Positions 1-8,609 of a DNA stretch of 64,000 nucleotides are shown here, in pieces. The stretch is taken from positions 1 through 64,000 of the forward strand of contig NZ_JAFCKB010000008.1 in assembly GCF_018130615.1 (NCBI RefSeq). The letters run 5' to 3'. How positions within the stretch are numbered: position 1 is the stretch's first letter; each line of letters opens with the position of its first letter. The stretch is from Bradyrhizobium manausense. GTDB taxonomy: Bacteria; Pseudomonadota; Alphaproteobacteria; Rhizobiales; Xanthobacteraceae. The notes under the pieces are model-generated. The model worked only from the letters and a program-made list of their open reading frames with translations, did not search any database and had not been told where the DNA came from. A program made the translations under genes and the position numbers.

Positions 1-77
1 CGCCATCGGATATATCGCCCCGAGCGAAATGGAGCTAAAAGCCGCCTAAACCCGTCCACTTTTTCGGGGGAAGATCA
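1..77 (+). mobile_element. Right end of an IS3-family insertion sequence
   Basis: The window opens inside the last codons of a transposase and then shows a terminal sequence. Read on the minus strand from position 77, it begins TGATCTTCCCCC and continues GAAAAAGTGG. IS3-family elements typically have termini starting with TG and a transposase gene that stops just inside the right inverted repeat, which is the arrangement here. The element end is placed at base 77, after 'gaagatca'. The other end lies outside the window, so the target duplication cannot be checked. Confidence 0.6.
2..49 (+). CDS. IS3-type transposase (OrfB), C-terminal end only
   Basis: Only 15 codons and the stop are present, reading AIGYIAPSEMELKAA. 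IS3 OrfB integrase-core transposases commonly end with a 'H-S-A-[IL]-G-Y-x-[SA]-P' motif a few residues from the C-terminus, and the visible residues fit that. The catalytic DDE residues would lie upstream, outside the window, so whether the transposase is intact is unknown. The stop lies 28 bases before the proposed right end of the element, as expected for this family. Confidence 0.55.
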   Translation, partial: AIGYIAPSEMELKAA

Positions 78-79
78 CA

Positions 80-118
80 CCCTCTCCCCAACCCTCTCCC
101 GCAAGCGGGAGAGGGAGC
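80..118. repeat. Palindromic intergenic repeat, CTCTCCCGCAAGCGGGAGAG family
   Basis: A perfect hairpin (stem CCCTCTCCCGC/GCGGGAGAGGG around a two-base AA loop) follows a 'cctctccccaac' arm. The same core recurs near 8571, 13269-13394 and 17154-17278. It sits directly beside the IS end and just past the ligase stop codon. Confidence 0.7.
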
Positions 119-126
119 GCACCTGA

Positions 127-1788
127 TTATGCCTCAATCTCCGCGGCCTCAACTTTCAGTATCTTTTCCAGCGTTTCCAGCCTGTCCGCTTCCCGCGGCG
201 GCTTGTCCCAGCGCAGGCGGCTGATGCGGGGAAAGCGCATGGCGACGCCCGATTTGTGGCGCGGCGAGCGCTGCAGGCCCTCGAATGCGACCTCCAGCAC
301 CAGCCCCTTGTCGCCCTCGTGCACGACATGGCGGACGGGGCCGAACTTTTCCGTGGTGTTGCGGCGGACGAAGCGATCGATTTGCAGCAACTCCTCGTCG
401 GTGAAGCCGAAATAGGCCTTTCCGACCGGCACCAGCTCCTCGCCGTTCTCGGTCTCGGTCCAGACACCAAAGGTGTAATCGGAATAATAGGACGAGCGCT
501 TGCCGTGGCCGCGCTGCGCATACATCAGCACGGCGTCGATGATGTGCGGATCGCGCTTCCACTTCCACCATTGGCCTTTTGGTCGTCCCGGCAGATAGGG
601 CGCATCGCGCCGCTTCAGCATCACGCCCTCGACAGCGTCGGCATCCTCACCCGCGTCGGCGCTGGTGGGATCGGCGCGTGCGGCGGTGAGCGCGTCCCAG
701 CTTGCGAAGGGGACGGTGGGCGAGAGATCGATGCGGGGGTCGTCGAGTTTCCTGATGAATGTCTCCAGCCGCTCGCGCCGCTCCGCGAACGGCAGCTCGC
801 GCAGATCGTTTTCGTCGTCGCCGAGCAGATCGTAGGCGCGTAAGTGGATCGGAAACTCCTTGATCAGCTTTGGTGAAACGATCTTGCGGTTGAGCCGCTG
901 TTGCAGGACGTTGAAGCTCTGCACGCGGCCCTCGCGCAGGATCAGCAGCTCGCCGTCGATGGCGCCCGGCAGTCGCAGCGACGGCACGAGATCCGGAAAG
1001 CTTCCCGTGATGTCCTCACCGGTGCGCGAATAGAGTCGCGCAGTGATCTGCCCATGGTCATCGCGGCCGGCGACCGCCTGCACGCGGATGCCGTCCCATT
1101 TCCATTCGGCGATGTAGTCCGCCGGATCGAGGCTCGCGAAATCGCTGTCCTCGATCGCATGCGCCAGCATCACCGGGCGGAACGGTGCGGGATCGCGATT
1201 GACCGGCTTGTCGGCACGGCCTTCGAGCCAGGCGAACAGGTCGAGATAAGGCGGGGTGAGACCCGGCCAGATCAGCTCGATCTCATGCGGGTCCTTGTCG
1301 CCGAGCGCGGCGGCTGCCGTCTTGGCCAGCCGCGCGGAGATGCCGATGCGCAGGGCGCCGGTGACGAGCTTCAGCAGCGCCCAGCGTCCGGTCTCATCGA
1401 GCTCGTCGAGCCAGCGCTCGAGCTGCTTTGGCAGCTCCGTCTTGCCGAGCGTGCGGAGCGTGGTGACGACTTCGGTCAGCGTCGGTGGCGGCGGGTTGTT
1501 GTGGGTGGCCAGTGCCGCCTTCGGCCACATCAGCGCAACCGTCTCCGAGAGATCGCCGACGTAATCGTAGCTCAACCCGAACAGCACTTCATCGGTACGC
1601 GACGCGATCAAATCGCGGATCAGCGCCGGCTTGGCATGCTTGAAGCTCAACGCGCCGGTGAGCGCGGCCAGCGCGTAGCCGCGGTCGGGATCGCCGACCG
1701 CGCGGAAATAGCCGGTGAGCAGGCGCAGCTTGTTGTTGCGGCCGGGCTCGTAGGCGAGGCGGTCGAGGAGCTCGGCGAAGCGGTTCAT
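127..1788 (-). CDS. ATP-dependent DNA ligase (cisplatin damage response / ligase-associated type)
   Basis: This 553-residue protein seals nicks in DNA using ATP through a covalent lysine-AMP intermediate. The nucleotidyltransferase motif I is visible as K230-W-D-G-I-R, with the DGE motif at 278-280, the EGVMLK motif at 387-392 and WWKWK at 407-411, followed by an OB-fold region. The N-terminal 200 residues match the helical DNA-binding domain of archaeal/eukaryotic-type ligases. Its start codon overlaps the stop of the upstream exonuclease gene (ATGA), so the two are probably translationally coupled. Bacterial ligases of this group occur with an MBL exonuclease, an Lhr-like helicase and PdeM, all found within the next 7 kb. 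It is an accessory repair ligase, not the NAD-dependent LigA. Confidence 0.93.
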   Translation of the reverse strand: MNRFAELLDRLAYEPGRNNKLRLLTGYFRAVGDPDRGYALAALTGALSFKHAKPALIRDLIASRTDEVLFGLSYDYVGDLSETVALMWPKAALATHNNPPPPTLTEVVTTLRTLGKTELPKQLERWLDELDETGRWALLKLVTGALRIGISARLAKTAAAALGDKDPHEIELIWPGLTPPYLDLFAWLEGRADKPVNRDPAPFRPVMLAHAIEDSDFASLDPADYIAEWKWDGIRVQAVAGRDDHGQITARLYSRTGEDITGSFPDLVPSLRLPGAIDGELLILREGRVQSFNVLQQRLNRKIVSPKLIKEFPIHLRAYDLLGDDENDLRELPFAERRERLETFIRKLDDPRIDLSPTVPFASWDALTAARADPTSADAGEDADAVEGVMLKRRDAPYLPGRPKGQWWKWKRDPHIIDAVLMYAQRGHGKRSSYYSDYTFGVWTETENGEELVPVGKAYFGFTDEELLQIDRFVRRNTTEKFGPVRHVVHEGDKGLVLEVAFEGLQRSPRHKSGVAMRFPRISRLRWDKPPREADRLETLEKILKVEAAEIEA

Positions 1789-2822
1789 GCTTCGGCCTCA
1801 CGCTGAACCGGCGGCCCGCTTTCCTCTTCCTCGCCATAGCCGACGAGATCGAGTGGCTGCGCCCGCAAGCCCCGGCTCTTGCACCAATGCACCAGCGCGT
1901 CTTCCTGGCCGTGGGTGACCCAGATCTCGCCGGCGCCGGTTGCGGCAATCGTTGCAGTGAGGCCGTCCCAATCGGCATGATCGGAAATCACCAGCGGAAG
2001 TTCGATGCCGCGCTGCCGGGCACGGGCGCGCACGCGCATCCATCCGGATGCGAACGCCGTGACGGGATCAGGGAAGCGGCGCGTCCACAGGTCGGAGGTG
2101 GCCGAGGGCGGTGCGAGCGTGATGGTGCCGGCGAGCCCCGCCTTCTTCACGCCCATCGCCGGCCGGAGCTCGCCGAGATCGATGCCGCGACTCTGATAGT
2201 AATGCGTGATCGTCTCCATCGCGCCGTGCAGGTAGATCGGCGCGTCATAGCCGGCCTGCCGCAACAGCGCGATCACGCGCTGCGCCTTGCCGAGGGAATA
2301 GGCGCCGACGAGATGCGCGCGCTCCGGAAACAGCGCGACCGAGGCCAAGAGCTTCTTCACTTCGTCCGCGGCATCGCCGTGCCGGAACACCGGCAGGCCA
2401 AACGTCGCCTCGGTGATGAAGACATCGCAGGGCACCAGTTCGAACGGGACGCAGGTGGGGTCGGGCGCGTCCTTGTAATCGCCGGAGGCGACGATACAGG
2501 TGTCCTTGGCGGTCACCGCGATCTGCGCCGAGCCCAGCACATGGCCGGCCGGATGAAATTTGACCTTGACGTCGCCGAGCCGGATCTCCTCGCCATAGCT
2601 GATGACTTGCGTCGATCCGGCAAAATTCTCACCGTAGCGCAGCCGCATCATGTCCAGGGTTTCCTGCGTCGCCAGCACCGCGCCATGGCCGGCGCGGGCA
2701 TGGTCGGAATGGCCGTGGGTGATCACGGCCCGCTCGACCGGGCGGACGGGGTCGATATGGAAGCCGCCGAGCTTGCAGCACAGGCCGTCAGCAGTTGGCA
2801 GCAGGATGTCTTGCGGGCGCAT
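1785..2822 (-). CDS. Ligase-associated DNA exonuclease (metallo-beta-lactamase fold)
   Basis: This 345-residue protein belongs to the MBL/beta-CASP nuclease group that accompanies bacterial ATP-dependent ligases. Metal-binding motifs are visible: HGHSDH at 36-41, PAGHVLGSAQ at 91-100, SGD at 113-115, SDHADW at 280-285 and THGQ near 303. The start at 2822 (MRPQDIL) was chosen because conserved sequence begins there. A longer frame upstream has low-complexity sequence and would run into the divergent gene at 2887. The last base of its stop overlaps the ligase ATG, giving a two-gene operon. It is expected to process DNA ends before ligation, which is inference from family and context. Confidence 0.9.
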   Translation of the reverse strand: MRPQDILLPTADGLCCKLGGFHIDPVRPVERAVITHGHSDHARAGHGAVLATQETLDMMRLRYGENFAGSTQVISYGEEIRLGDVKVKFHPAGHVLGSAQIAVTAKDTCIVASGDYKDAPDPTCVPFELVPCDVFITEATFGLPVFRHGDAADEVKKLLASVALFPERAHLVGAYSLGKAQRVIALLRQAGYDAPIYLHGAMETITHYYQSRGIDLGELRPAMGVKKAGLAGTITLAPPSATSDLWTRRFPDPVTAFASGWMRVRARARQRGIELPLVISDHADWDGLTATIAATGAGEIWVTHGQEDALVHWCKSRGLRAQPLDLVGYGEEEESGPPVQREAEA

Positions 2823-2886
2823 GCCTGTTATATAGGTCGCATCACCGCATCTTCGAGTCACCATCCGCTTTGCTCCCTGGTTCCCA

Positions 2887-3813
2887 ATGCCGCTCCGCCT
2901 GTTTCTGACCTCCGGCGATCTCATGGCCGACCGCCGTTTCGAGTTCGCGCGCGACCTCCAGCTCAAGGGCGACCTGCCCGCCGCCGCCGATCTGATCGAG
3001 CAGGCAATCGAGCTCGCGCCAGACTTCACCTCGGCCTGGTTCACGCTCGGCGAAATCCGCCAGCAGCTCGGCGAGCGCGACAAGGCCATCGCGGCCTTTC
3101 GCAAGGCGCGCGAGTCCGATCCCGGGGATCAGCACGGCGCAGGGCTGCATCTGATGCGCCTCGGCGACACTGAGATGGCGGAGATGCCGAAGGCTTATGT
3201 GCAGGCGCTGTTCGACCAATACGCGCCACGCTTCGAGCATGCGCTGATCAACGATCTCGGCTATCGCGCCCCCAGCCTGATCTTCAAGGCGGTGCTGGCC
3301 GCGCGTGTCGCGGCAAAGAAGCCTGCATTTTTCAAGTGCACCATCGATCTCGGCTGCGGCACCGGGCTTGCGGCGGCCGCCTTTGCCAAGCAGGTCGATC
3401 ATTTCATCGGCATCGATCTGTCGCCCGGCATGATCAGGGAGGCGCGCGCCACCGAGCTTTATGCCGAGCTCGAAGTCGCCGACATGATCGAGGGTCTGCG
3501 CACCAAGGCTGACGCAAGCGCGAACCTCGTCGTCGCCGCGGATGCGTTCGTCTATCTCTCCGATCTCGCGCCGGTGCTCAGTGAAGCCAAACGCGTGCTC
3601 GTATCCGGCGGCGTGCTCGCCTTCACGCTGGAGACGCATGACGGCGATGGCATCGTGCTCGGCGAAGGCCTGCGCTATGCCCACTCGGCGGAATATGTCC
3701 GCGGCGCGCTTGCCAAGGCCGGACTCAAGCTGCTGACGCTCGAGCCGGCATCGCCGCGTATCGAGAACAACGAGCCGGTGCGCGGTCTCGTCGTCGTTGC
3801 GGAGAAAACTTGA
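2887..3813 (+). CDS. TPR-containing class I SAM-dependent methyltransferase
   Basis: A 308-residue soluble protein. Residues 20-80 form about two TPR units (ARDLQLKGDLPAAADLIEQA and the following helix pair). The Rossmann methyltransferase domain follows, with motif I DLGCGTG at 154-160, an acidic motif GIDLS at 175-179 and a 'VAADAFVYL' motif IV-like strand. This TPR-methyltransferase architecture is common in rhizobia and its substrate is unknown. The gene is divergent from the exonuclease-ligase pair, with only 64 bp between starts, so the two share a regulatory region. It separates the two arms of the ligase-associated repair cluster; whether it functions with them is unknown. Confidence 0.85.
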   Translation: MPLRLFLTSGDLMADRRFEFARDLQLKGDLPAAADLIEQAIELAPDFTSAWFTLGEIRQQLGERDKAIAAFRKARESDPGDQHGAGLHLMRLGDTEMAEMPKAYVQALFDQYAPRFEHALINDLGYRAPSLIFKAVLAARVAAKKPAFFKCTIDLGCGTGLAAAAFAKQVDHFIGIDLSPGMIREARATELYAELEVADMIEGLRTKADASANLVVAADAFVYLSDLAPVLSEAKRVLVSGGVLAFTLETHDGDGIVLGEGLRYAHSAEYVRGALAKAGLKLLTLEPASPRIENNEPVRGLVVVAEKT

Positions 3814-3930
3814 GTCTAGGCGCTAAGCACTCTGCAATTTGAGCGTCATTGCGTCGCGAAGCTGCGACTTCCCACTTGCGAGCGGTGCTGCGTTCCCAGC
3901 ACAATGCGCGCACCAGGGAGAGAAACAACA

Positions 3931-5160
3931 ATGACAAAGAATCCATCGCGGCGCGACATCAGCGCCGGCGCGCTCGCCACCCTTGCTGCATCCGTTCTGC
4001 CCGCGCCGTATGTCTGGGCGGCGGAGAAGAAATACGATTCCGGCGCCAGCGACACCGAGATAAAGATCGGACAGACCGTGCCGCATTCCGGTCCCGGCTC
4101 GCTCTACGGCGTGCTCGGGCGCATTGGCGAAGCCTATTTCCAGATGCTGAACGAGAAGGGCGGCATCAACGGGCGCAAGATCAAGTTTCTCACCATGGAC
4201 GACGCCTACAGCGCGCCGAAATGCGTCGAGGCGACGCGGCGCCTCGTCGAGCAGGAAGAAGTGCTCGCGCTCTACGGCTCGCTCGGCACCGCGCCGCAGA
4301 CGGCCGTGCACAAATATCTGAACGCCAAGGGCGTGCCGCAGCTCCTCCTCAACACCGGCGCGTCGAAATGGAATAACCCAAAAGAGTTCAAGTGGACGAT
4401 GGCGGGCCTGCCGCTCTATCCGACCGAGGCGCGCATCCTGGCGCGCCACGTCGTGAGCGTGAAGCCGAACGCCAAGATCGGCATTCTCTACCAGAACGAC
4501 GATTTCGGCCGCGACTTCCTGGGGCCGTTCAAGAAAGTGCTAGCTGATGCCGGCGGCGCCGCGCAGGTGATCATGGAGCAGACCTACGATCTCACCGATC
4601 CCACGATCGATTCCCAGCTGATCAACCTCTCGAAATCGGGCGCGGACGTCTTCTACAACATCTCCACCGGCAAGGCATCGTCGCAGTCAATCCGGAAAGC
4701 GGCCGAGCTCGGCTGGAAGCCGCTGCAGTTGTTGTCGGCCGGTTCGACCGGCAAATCCATCCTCGGCGCCGCGGGCTTTGAAAATGCCAAGGACATCGTC
4801 GCAATCAGCTATTCGAAGGATGCAGGGCCTGGCCGTTGGGAGAAGGATCCAGGCCCGACGGCATTTGAGGAGCTGCGCAAGAACTATTTGCCGAACGTCG
4901 CGCCCGATAACACGATTGCCTATGCCGGCTACGGCCAGGCGGTCACCATGGGCGAGATTCTACGCCGCTGCGGCGATGACCTGACCCGCGCGAACGTGCT
5001 GAAGCAGGCCTCGACTCTCAACGGCTTCCACTCGCCCTTCTTCCTCGATGGCGTCAGTTACAGCTACACCCCTGATGACTACACGCCGATGAAGACGCTG
5101 TTCATCCAGGCCTTCAACGGCAAGGACTGGGACGTCTCGGATAAGCCGGTGGTTGAATAG
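3931..5160 (+). CDS. ABC transporter substrate-binding protein, branched-chain amino acid (Leu/Ile/Val) type
   Basis: A 409-residue periplasmic binding protein of the Peripla_BP_6 class. The N-terminus has a twin-arginine signal (SRRDISAGALAT) ending near PYVWA-AEKK. The mature part starts with the usual 'TEIKIGQTVPHSGPGS' strand and contains YGSLGT and 'GILYQNDDFGRD' motifs of the two-lobe fold. ATG 3931 is preferred over 3904 because a purine-rich 'gggagagaaa' lies just upstream and the Tat signal starts there. No permease or ATPase genes are adjacent, so it is an orphan receptor. The ligand could be an amino acid, an aromatic acid or another small organic acid, and cannot be told from sequence. 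Confidence 0.9.
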   Translation: MTKNPSRRDISAGALATLAASVLPAPYVWAAEKKYDSGASDTEIKIGQTVPHSGPGSLYGVLGRIGEAYFQMLNEKGGINGRKIKFLTMDDAYSAPKCVEATRRLVEQEEVLALYGSLGTAPQTAVHKYLNAKGVPQLLLNTGASKWNNPKEFKWTMAGLPLYPTEARILARHVVSVKPNAKIGILYQNDDFGRDFLGPFKKVLADAGGAAQVIMEQTYDLTDPTIDSQLINLSKSGADVFYNISTGKASSQSIRKAAELGWKPLQLLSAGSTGKSILGAAGFENAKDIVAISYSKDAGPGRWEKDPGPTAFEELRKNYLPNVAPDNTIAYAGYGQAVTMGEILRRCGDDLTRANVLKQASTLNGFHSPFFLDGVSYSYTPDDYTPMKTLFIQAFNGKDWDVSDKPVVE

Positions 5161-5172
5161 GCCGGCTCCGCA

Positions 5173-5197
5173 AGGGTGGGCACGGCTTGCCCACCCT
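5173..5197 (+). terminator. Hairpin after the substrate-binding protein gene
   Basis: A perfect 10-bp stem AGGGTGGGCA/TGCCCACCCT closes a five-base loop 12 bases after the stop at 5160. No T-run follows, so it may be a Rho-assisted terminator or a repeat-type palindrome rather than a classical intrinsic terminator. A GTG that could start the helicase at 5176 falls inside this stem, which argues for the later helicase start. Confidence 0.5.
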
Positions 5198-5250
5198 CCG
5201 AGAGCTTCGCCCCCTCGACGAACCCGCCGGCACGGCTTACCTGTGAAGTC

Positions 5251-7815
5251 GTGCCGCCCCGTATCCTCAAAATATCGGCCGAGCCGGCCGCACGTCTGCC
5301 CGACCGCTTCCAGCAATGGTTTTCGGCTCGCGGCTGGTCGCCGCGCGAGCATCAGCTGGCGCTGCTGGAGAAGGCGCGCGAGGACCGCTCAGCCCTGCTG
5401 ATCGCGCCGACCGGCGCCGGCAAGACGCTGGCGGGCTTTTTGCCGACGCTGGTGGAGCTGAGTGCCGCACCGGCCTCTCCCGCAAAGTCTGTCGTCTCCA
5501 CCGGCCGTTCCGTGCAGCGCAGCGCCGGGCTGCACACGCTCTACATCTCGCCACTGAAGGCGCTCGCCGTCGACATCGCGCGTAATCTGGAACGTCCGAT
5601 CGCCGAGATGGGCCTGCCGATCAAGGTCGAGACCCGAACCGGCGACACGCCGGTGTCGCGGCGCCAGCGCCAGCGGCGCTATCCGCCCGACATTCTGCTG
5701 ACGACGCCGGAGCAGCTCGCGCTGCTGCTTTCCTCCGACGACGCGCCGTTCCTGTTCTCCTCCTTGAAGCGTGTCGTGCTCGACGAGCTGCACGCGCTGG
5801 TGACGTCGAAGCGCGGCGACCTGCTCTCGCTAGGGCTGGCGCGGCTGTGGCGGCTGGCGCCGCAGATGCGCACGATCGGCTTGTCGGCGACCGTGGCCGA
5901 GCCCGATCAGCTCGCGCGTTTCCTGGTGCCGCAGCCGGAGGGCAAGGAGCTAGCTGCCGACATCGTCATCGCCGGCGGCGCAGCGCCGCCGGAGGTCGAG
6001 ATGCTCGATACGCGCGAGCGATTGCCTTGGGCCGGCCACAGCGCGCGCCATGCGCTCCCCGAGATCTACGAGCTGATCAAGGCCAACAAGACCACGCTGG
6101 TGTTCGTCAACACGCGCAGCCAGGCCGAGATGCTGTTCCAGAATCTCTGGAGCATGAACGACGACAACCTTGCGATCGCCCTGCATCACGGCTCGCTCGA
6201 TGTCGCGCAACGCCGCAAGGTCGAGGACGCCATGTCGGCCGGCAGATTGCGCGGCGTGGTCTGCACCTCCTCGCTCGATCTCGGCGTCGACTGGGGCGAC
6301 GTCGATCTCGTCGTCAATATCGGCGCACCCAAGGGCTCGTCGCGCCTGATGCAGCGCATCGGCCGTGCCAACCACCGCCTCGATGAAGCCTCGCGTGCGG
6401 TGCTGGTGCCGGCCAACCGCTTCGAGGTGCTGGAATGCCGCGTCGCCATCGACGCCATCGCCGAGAATGCGCAGGACACGCCGCCGCTCCGGATCGGCGC
6501 GCTCGACGTGCTGGCCCAGCACGTGCTCGGCTGCGCCTGCGGCGAGCCGTTTCTCTCCGATGAACTCTATGCCGAGGTCCGCACCGCCGCCCCTTACGCA
6601 AACCTGTCGCGGCAGGATTTCGACGACGTCGTCGATTTCGTCGCCTCCGGCGGCTACGCCTTGAAAACCTATGAGCGCTTCGCCCGCATCAAGCAGGACA
6701 AAGAGGGACGCTGGCGTGTCGCGAACCCGAAAGTGCGGCAGAGCTACCGCATGAACGTCGGCACCATCGTCGAGGACGACATGCTGAAGGTGCGGCTGGT
6801 GCGCTCGCGCGGCGGCGGAGCCGGATCGACCGGCGTGATCGCGCGCGGCGGCAGGCTGCTCGGCGAGATCGAGGAGGCCTTCATCGAGGGCCTCTCGCCC
6901 GGCGACACCTTCGTGTTCAGCGGCGAGGTGGTGCGCTACGAAACCCTGGTCGAGGACCAGGTCTATGTCTCGCGCGCGCATGACAAGGACCCGAAGGTGC
7001 CGTCCTATATGGGCGGCAAGTTTCCGCTCTCGACCTATCTCGCCGAGCGCGTGCGCCGGCTGCTCGATGATTTCAGCGCGTGGAAGGGCCTGCCGGAGCA
7101 GGTGCGCGACTGGCTGTCGCTGCAAAAAGACGTCTCGCGCGTGCCCGCGGTGCGCGAGCTCCTGGTCGAGAGCTTTCCGCGCGCCAACAAGCATTATATC
7201 GTCTGCTATCCCTTCGAAGGCCGCCTCGCGCATCAGACCCTCGGCATGCTGCTGACGCGCCGGCTGGAGCGCGCCCGCGCCCGGCCACTCGGTTTCGTCG
7301 CCAATGAATATGCAGTGGCGATCTGGGCGCTCGGAGATCTCTCCTTCATGATCCGTGATGGTCGGATCGATCTCAACGCGCTGTTCGATCCCGATATGCT
7401 CGGCGACGATCTCGAAGCCTGGCTTGCCGAGTCCGCATTGATGAAGCGCACCTTCCGCAATTGCGCGATCATCTCCGGCCTGATCGCGCGCCGCCACACC
7501 GGCGAAGAGAAGAGCCGCCGCCAGGTGCTGTTCTCGACCGACCTCGTCTACGACGTGCTGCGCAAACACCAGGCCGATCACGTCTTGCTGCGCGCCGCGC
7601 GTGCGGATGCCGCCACCGGCCTGCTCGATCTGCGCCGGCTCAGTGACATGCTGATACGTATCCAGGGCCGCATCACCCATCGGGAACTCGACCATGTCTC
7701 CCCGCTCGCCGTCCCCGTCATGCTGGAAATCGGCCGCGAGTCAGTTTATGGCGAAGCTGGTGACGAGCTGCTGGCGGAGGCCGCCGACGAGCTGGTCAAA
7801 GAGGCGATGGGATAG
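5251..7815 (+). CDS. Ligase-associated DNA damage response DEXH-box helicase (Lhr-like)
   Basis: An 854-residue superfamily 2 helicase expected to unwind DNA with ATP. Numbered from GTG 5251, Walker A is APTGAGKT (52-59), the Walker B variant is DELH (178-181) and motif III is SAT (212-214). The second RecA domain contains 'TLVFVNTRSQAE', 'SSLDLGVDWGDVD' and the arginine-finger motif 'QRIGRANHR'. The long C-terminal part matches Lhr-type winged-helix and auxiliary domains. An in-frame GTG at 5176 lies inside a strong hairpin, and the intervening residues look non-conserved, so 5251 was chosen although its ribosome site is poor. PdeM follows 53 bp downstream, as in other genomes carrying this set. 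Confidence 0.9.
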   Translation: MPPRILKISAEPAARLPDRFQQWFSARGWSPREHQLALLEKAREDRSALLIAPTGAGKTLAGFLPTLVELSAAPASPAKSVVSTGRSVQRSAGLHTLYISPLKALAVDIARNLERPIAEMGLPIKVETRTGDTPVSRRQRQRRYPPDILLTTPEQLALLLSSDDAPFLFSSLKRVVLDELHALVTSKRGDLLSLGLARLWRLAPQMRTIGLSATVAEPDQLARFLVPQPEGKELAADIVIAGGAAPPEVEMLDTRERLPWAGHSARHALPEIYELIKANKTTLVFVNTRSQAEMLFQNLWSMNDDNLAIALHHGSLDVAQRRKVEDAMSAGRLRGVVCTSSLDLGVDWGDVDLVVNIGAPKGSSRLMQRIGRANHRLDEASRAVLVPANRFEVLECRVAIDAIAENAQDTPPLRIGALDVLAQHVLGCACGEPFLSDELYAEVRTAAPYANLSRQDFDDVVDFVASGGYALKTYERFARIKQDKEGRWRVANPKVRQSYRMNVGTIVEDDMLKVRLVRSRGGGAGSTGVIARGGRLLGEIEEAFIEGLSPGDTFVFSGEVVRYETLVEDQVYVSRAHDKDPKVPSYMGGKFPLSTYLAERVRRLLDDFSAWKGLPEQVRDWLSLQKDVSRVPAVRELLVESFPRANKHYIVCYPFEGRLAHQTLGMLLTRRLERARARPLGFVANEYAVAIWALGDLSFMIRDGRIDLNALFDPDMLGDDLEAWLAESALMKRTFRNCAIISGLIARRHTGEEKSRRQVLFSTDLVYDVLRKHQADHVLLRAARADAATGLLDLRRLSDMLIRIQGRITHRELDHVSPLAVPVMLEIGRESVYGEAGDELLAEAADELVKEAMG

Positions 7816-7868
7816 AAGCAGGTTTTGACGTGACGTTGGGCGCGCTGGTTTCAGAGGATGTCGAGGAC

Positions 7869-8540
7869 ATGCGCGTTTCCAGGGTCAGCATCAGCGATGT
7901 GACTTTTGCGGCCGATCTCTCCGGCGCGCTGGTCTGGGAAGAGCAGCGCCTGCTCGTGGTCTCCGACCTGCATCTCGAAAAAGGTTCCAGCTTCGCCACG
8001 CGCGGCGTGCTGCTGCCGCCCTACGACACGCTGGCAACGCTCAGCCGGCTCGCTGCTGTCATCTCCCGCCATAATCCCAAAATAGTCATCGCGCTCGGCG
8101 ACAGTTTTCACGATCGCGCCGCGCATGAGCGCCTCTCGGCCGATGACCGCGATACCGTCGCCGCACTGCAGACCGGCCGCGACTGGATCTGGATCTCGGG
8201 CAATCACGATCCGATGCTGCCGCGCGATCTCGGCGGCACCGTCGCCGACGAAATCGCGATCGGCCAAATCACCTTCCGCCACGAGCCGACCGGCGCGCAT
8301 GGCGAGATCGCCGGCCATCTCCATCCCAAGGCCCGCGTCTCCGCGCGCGGCCGTTCGATGGAGCGGCGCTGTTTCGCCAGCGATGGCATGCGCGCCGTGA
8401 TGCCCGCCTTCGGCGCCTATGCCGGCGGCCTCAGCATCCGCGATGCGGCGTTTGCCAAGATCTTTCCGAAGACCAGCTTTGTCGCGCATCTGCTCGGCGA
8501 TCGCCGCGTGCACGCGATCGCAGCGTCGCGGTGTTATTGA
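7869..8540 (+). CDS. pdeM: Ligase-associated DNA damage response endonuclease PdeM
   Basis: A 223-residue calcineurin-like metallophosphoesterase. The two-metal site is complete: DLH (33-35), GDSFHD (77-82), GNHD (111-114), H138 and GHLH (149-152). The family accompanies bacterial ATP-dependent ligase and Lhr-like helicase genes, and here it directly follows the helicase. ATG 7869 was chosen because 'agagga' precedes it and homology-like sequence begins there. An in-frame GTG at 7830, with a 'gaagcagg' purine tract upstream, would add 13 residues and cannot be excluded. The exact nucleic-acid substrate is not determined by the sequence. Confidence 0.88.
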   Translation: MRVSRVSISDVTFAADLSGALVWEEQRLLVVSDLHLEKGSSFATRGVLLPPYDTLATLSRLAAVISRHNPKIVIALGDSFHDRAAHERLSADDRDTVAALQTGRDWIWISGNHDPMLPRDLGGTVADEIAIGQITFRHEPTGAHGEIAGHLHPKARVSARGRSMERRCFASDGMRAVMPAFGAYAGGLSIRDAAFAKIFPKTSFVAHLLGDRRVHAIAASRCY

Positions 8541-8570
8541 AGGCCGGGCTACGCGGCTACTCGCACGACT

Positions 8571-8598
8571 GCTCTCCCCCTCCCGCAAGCGGGAGAGG
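8571..8598. repeat. Palindromic repeat, CTCCCGCAAGCGGGAG
   Basis: A short copy of the CTCTCCCGCAAGCGGGAGAG family lies between the convergent pdeM and LysR-family genes. It may act as a bidirectional transcription end, but no T-run is present. Confidence 0.65.
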
Positions 8599-8609
8599 CG
8601 GCAAGCCCG

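Noticed and set aside
5950-7695. 581-codon open frame antisense to the Lhr-like helicase
   Set aside because: Lies wholly inside a helicase with intact motifs; composition is typical of a shadow.
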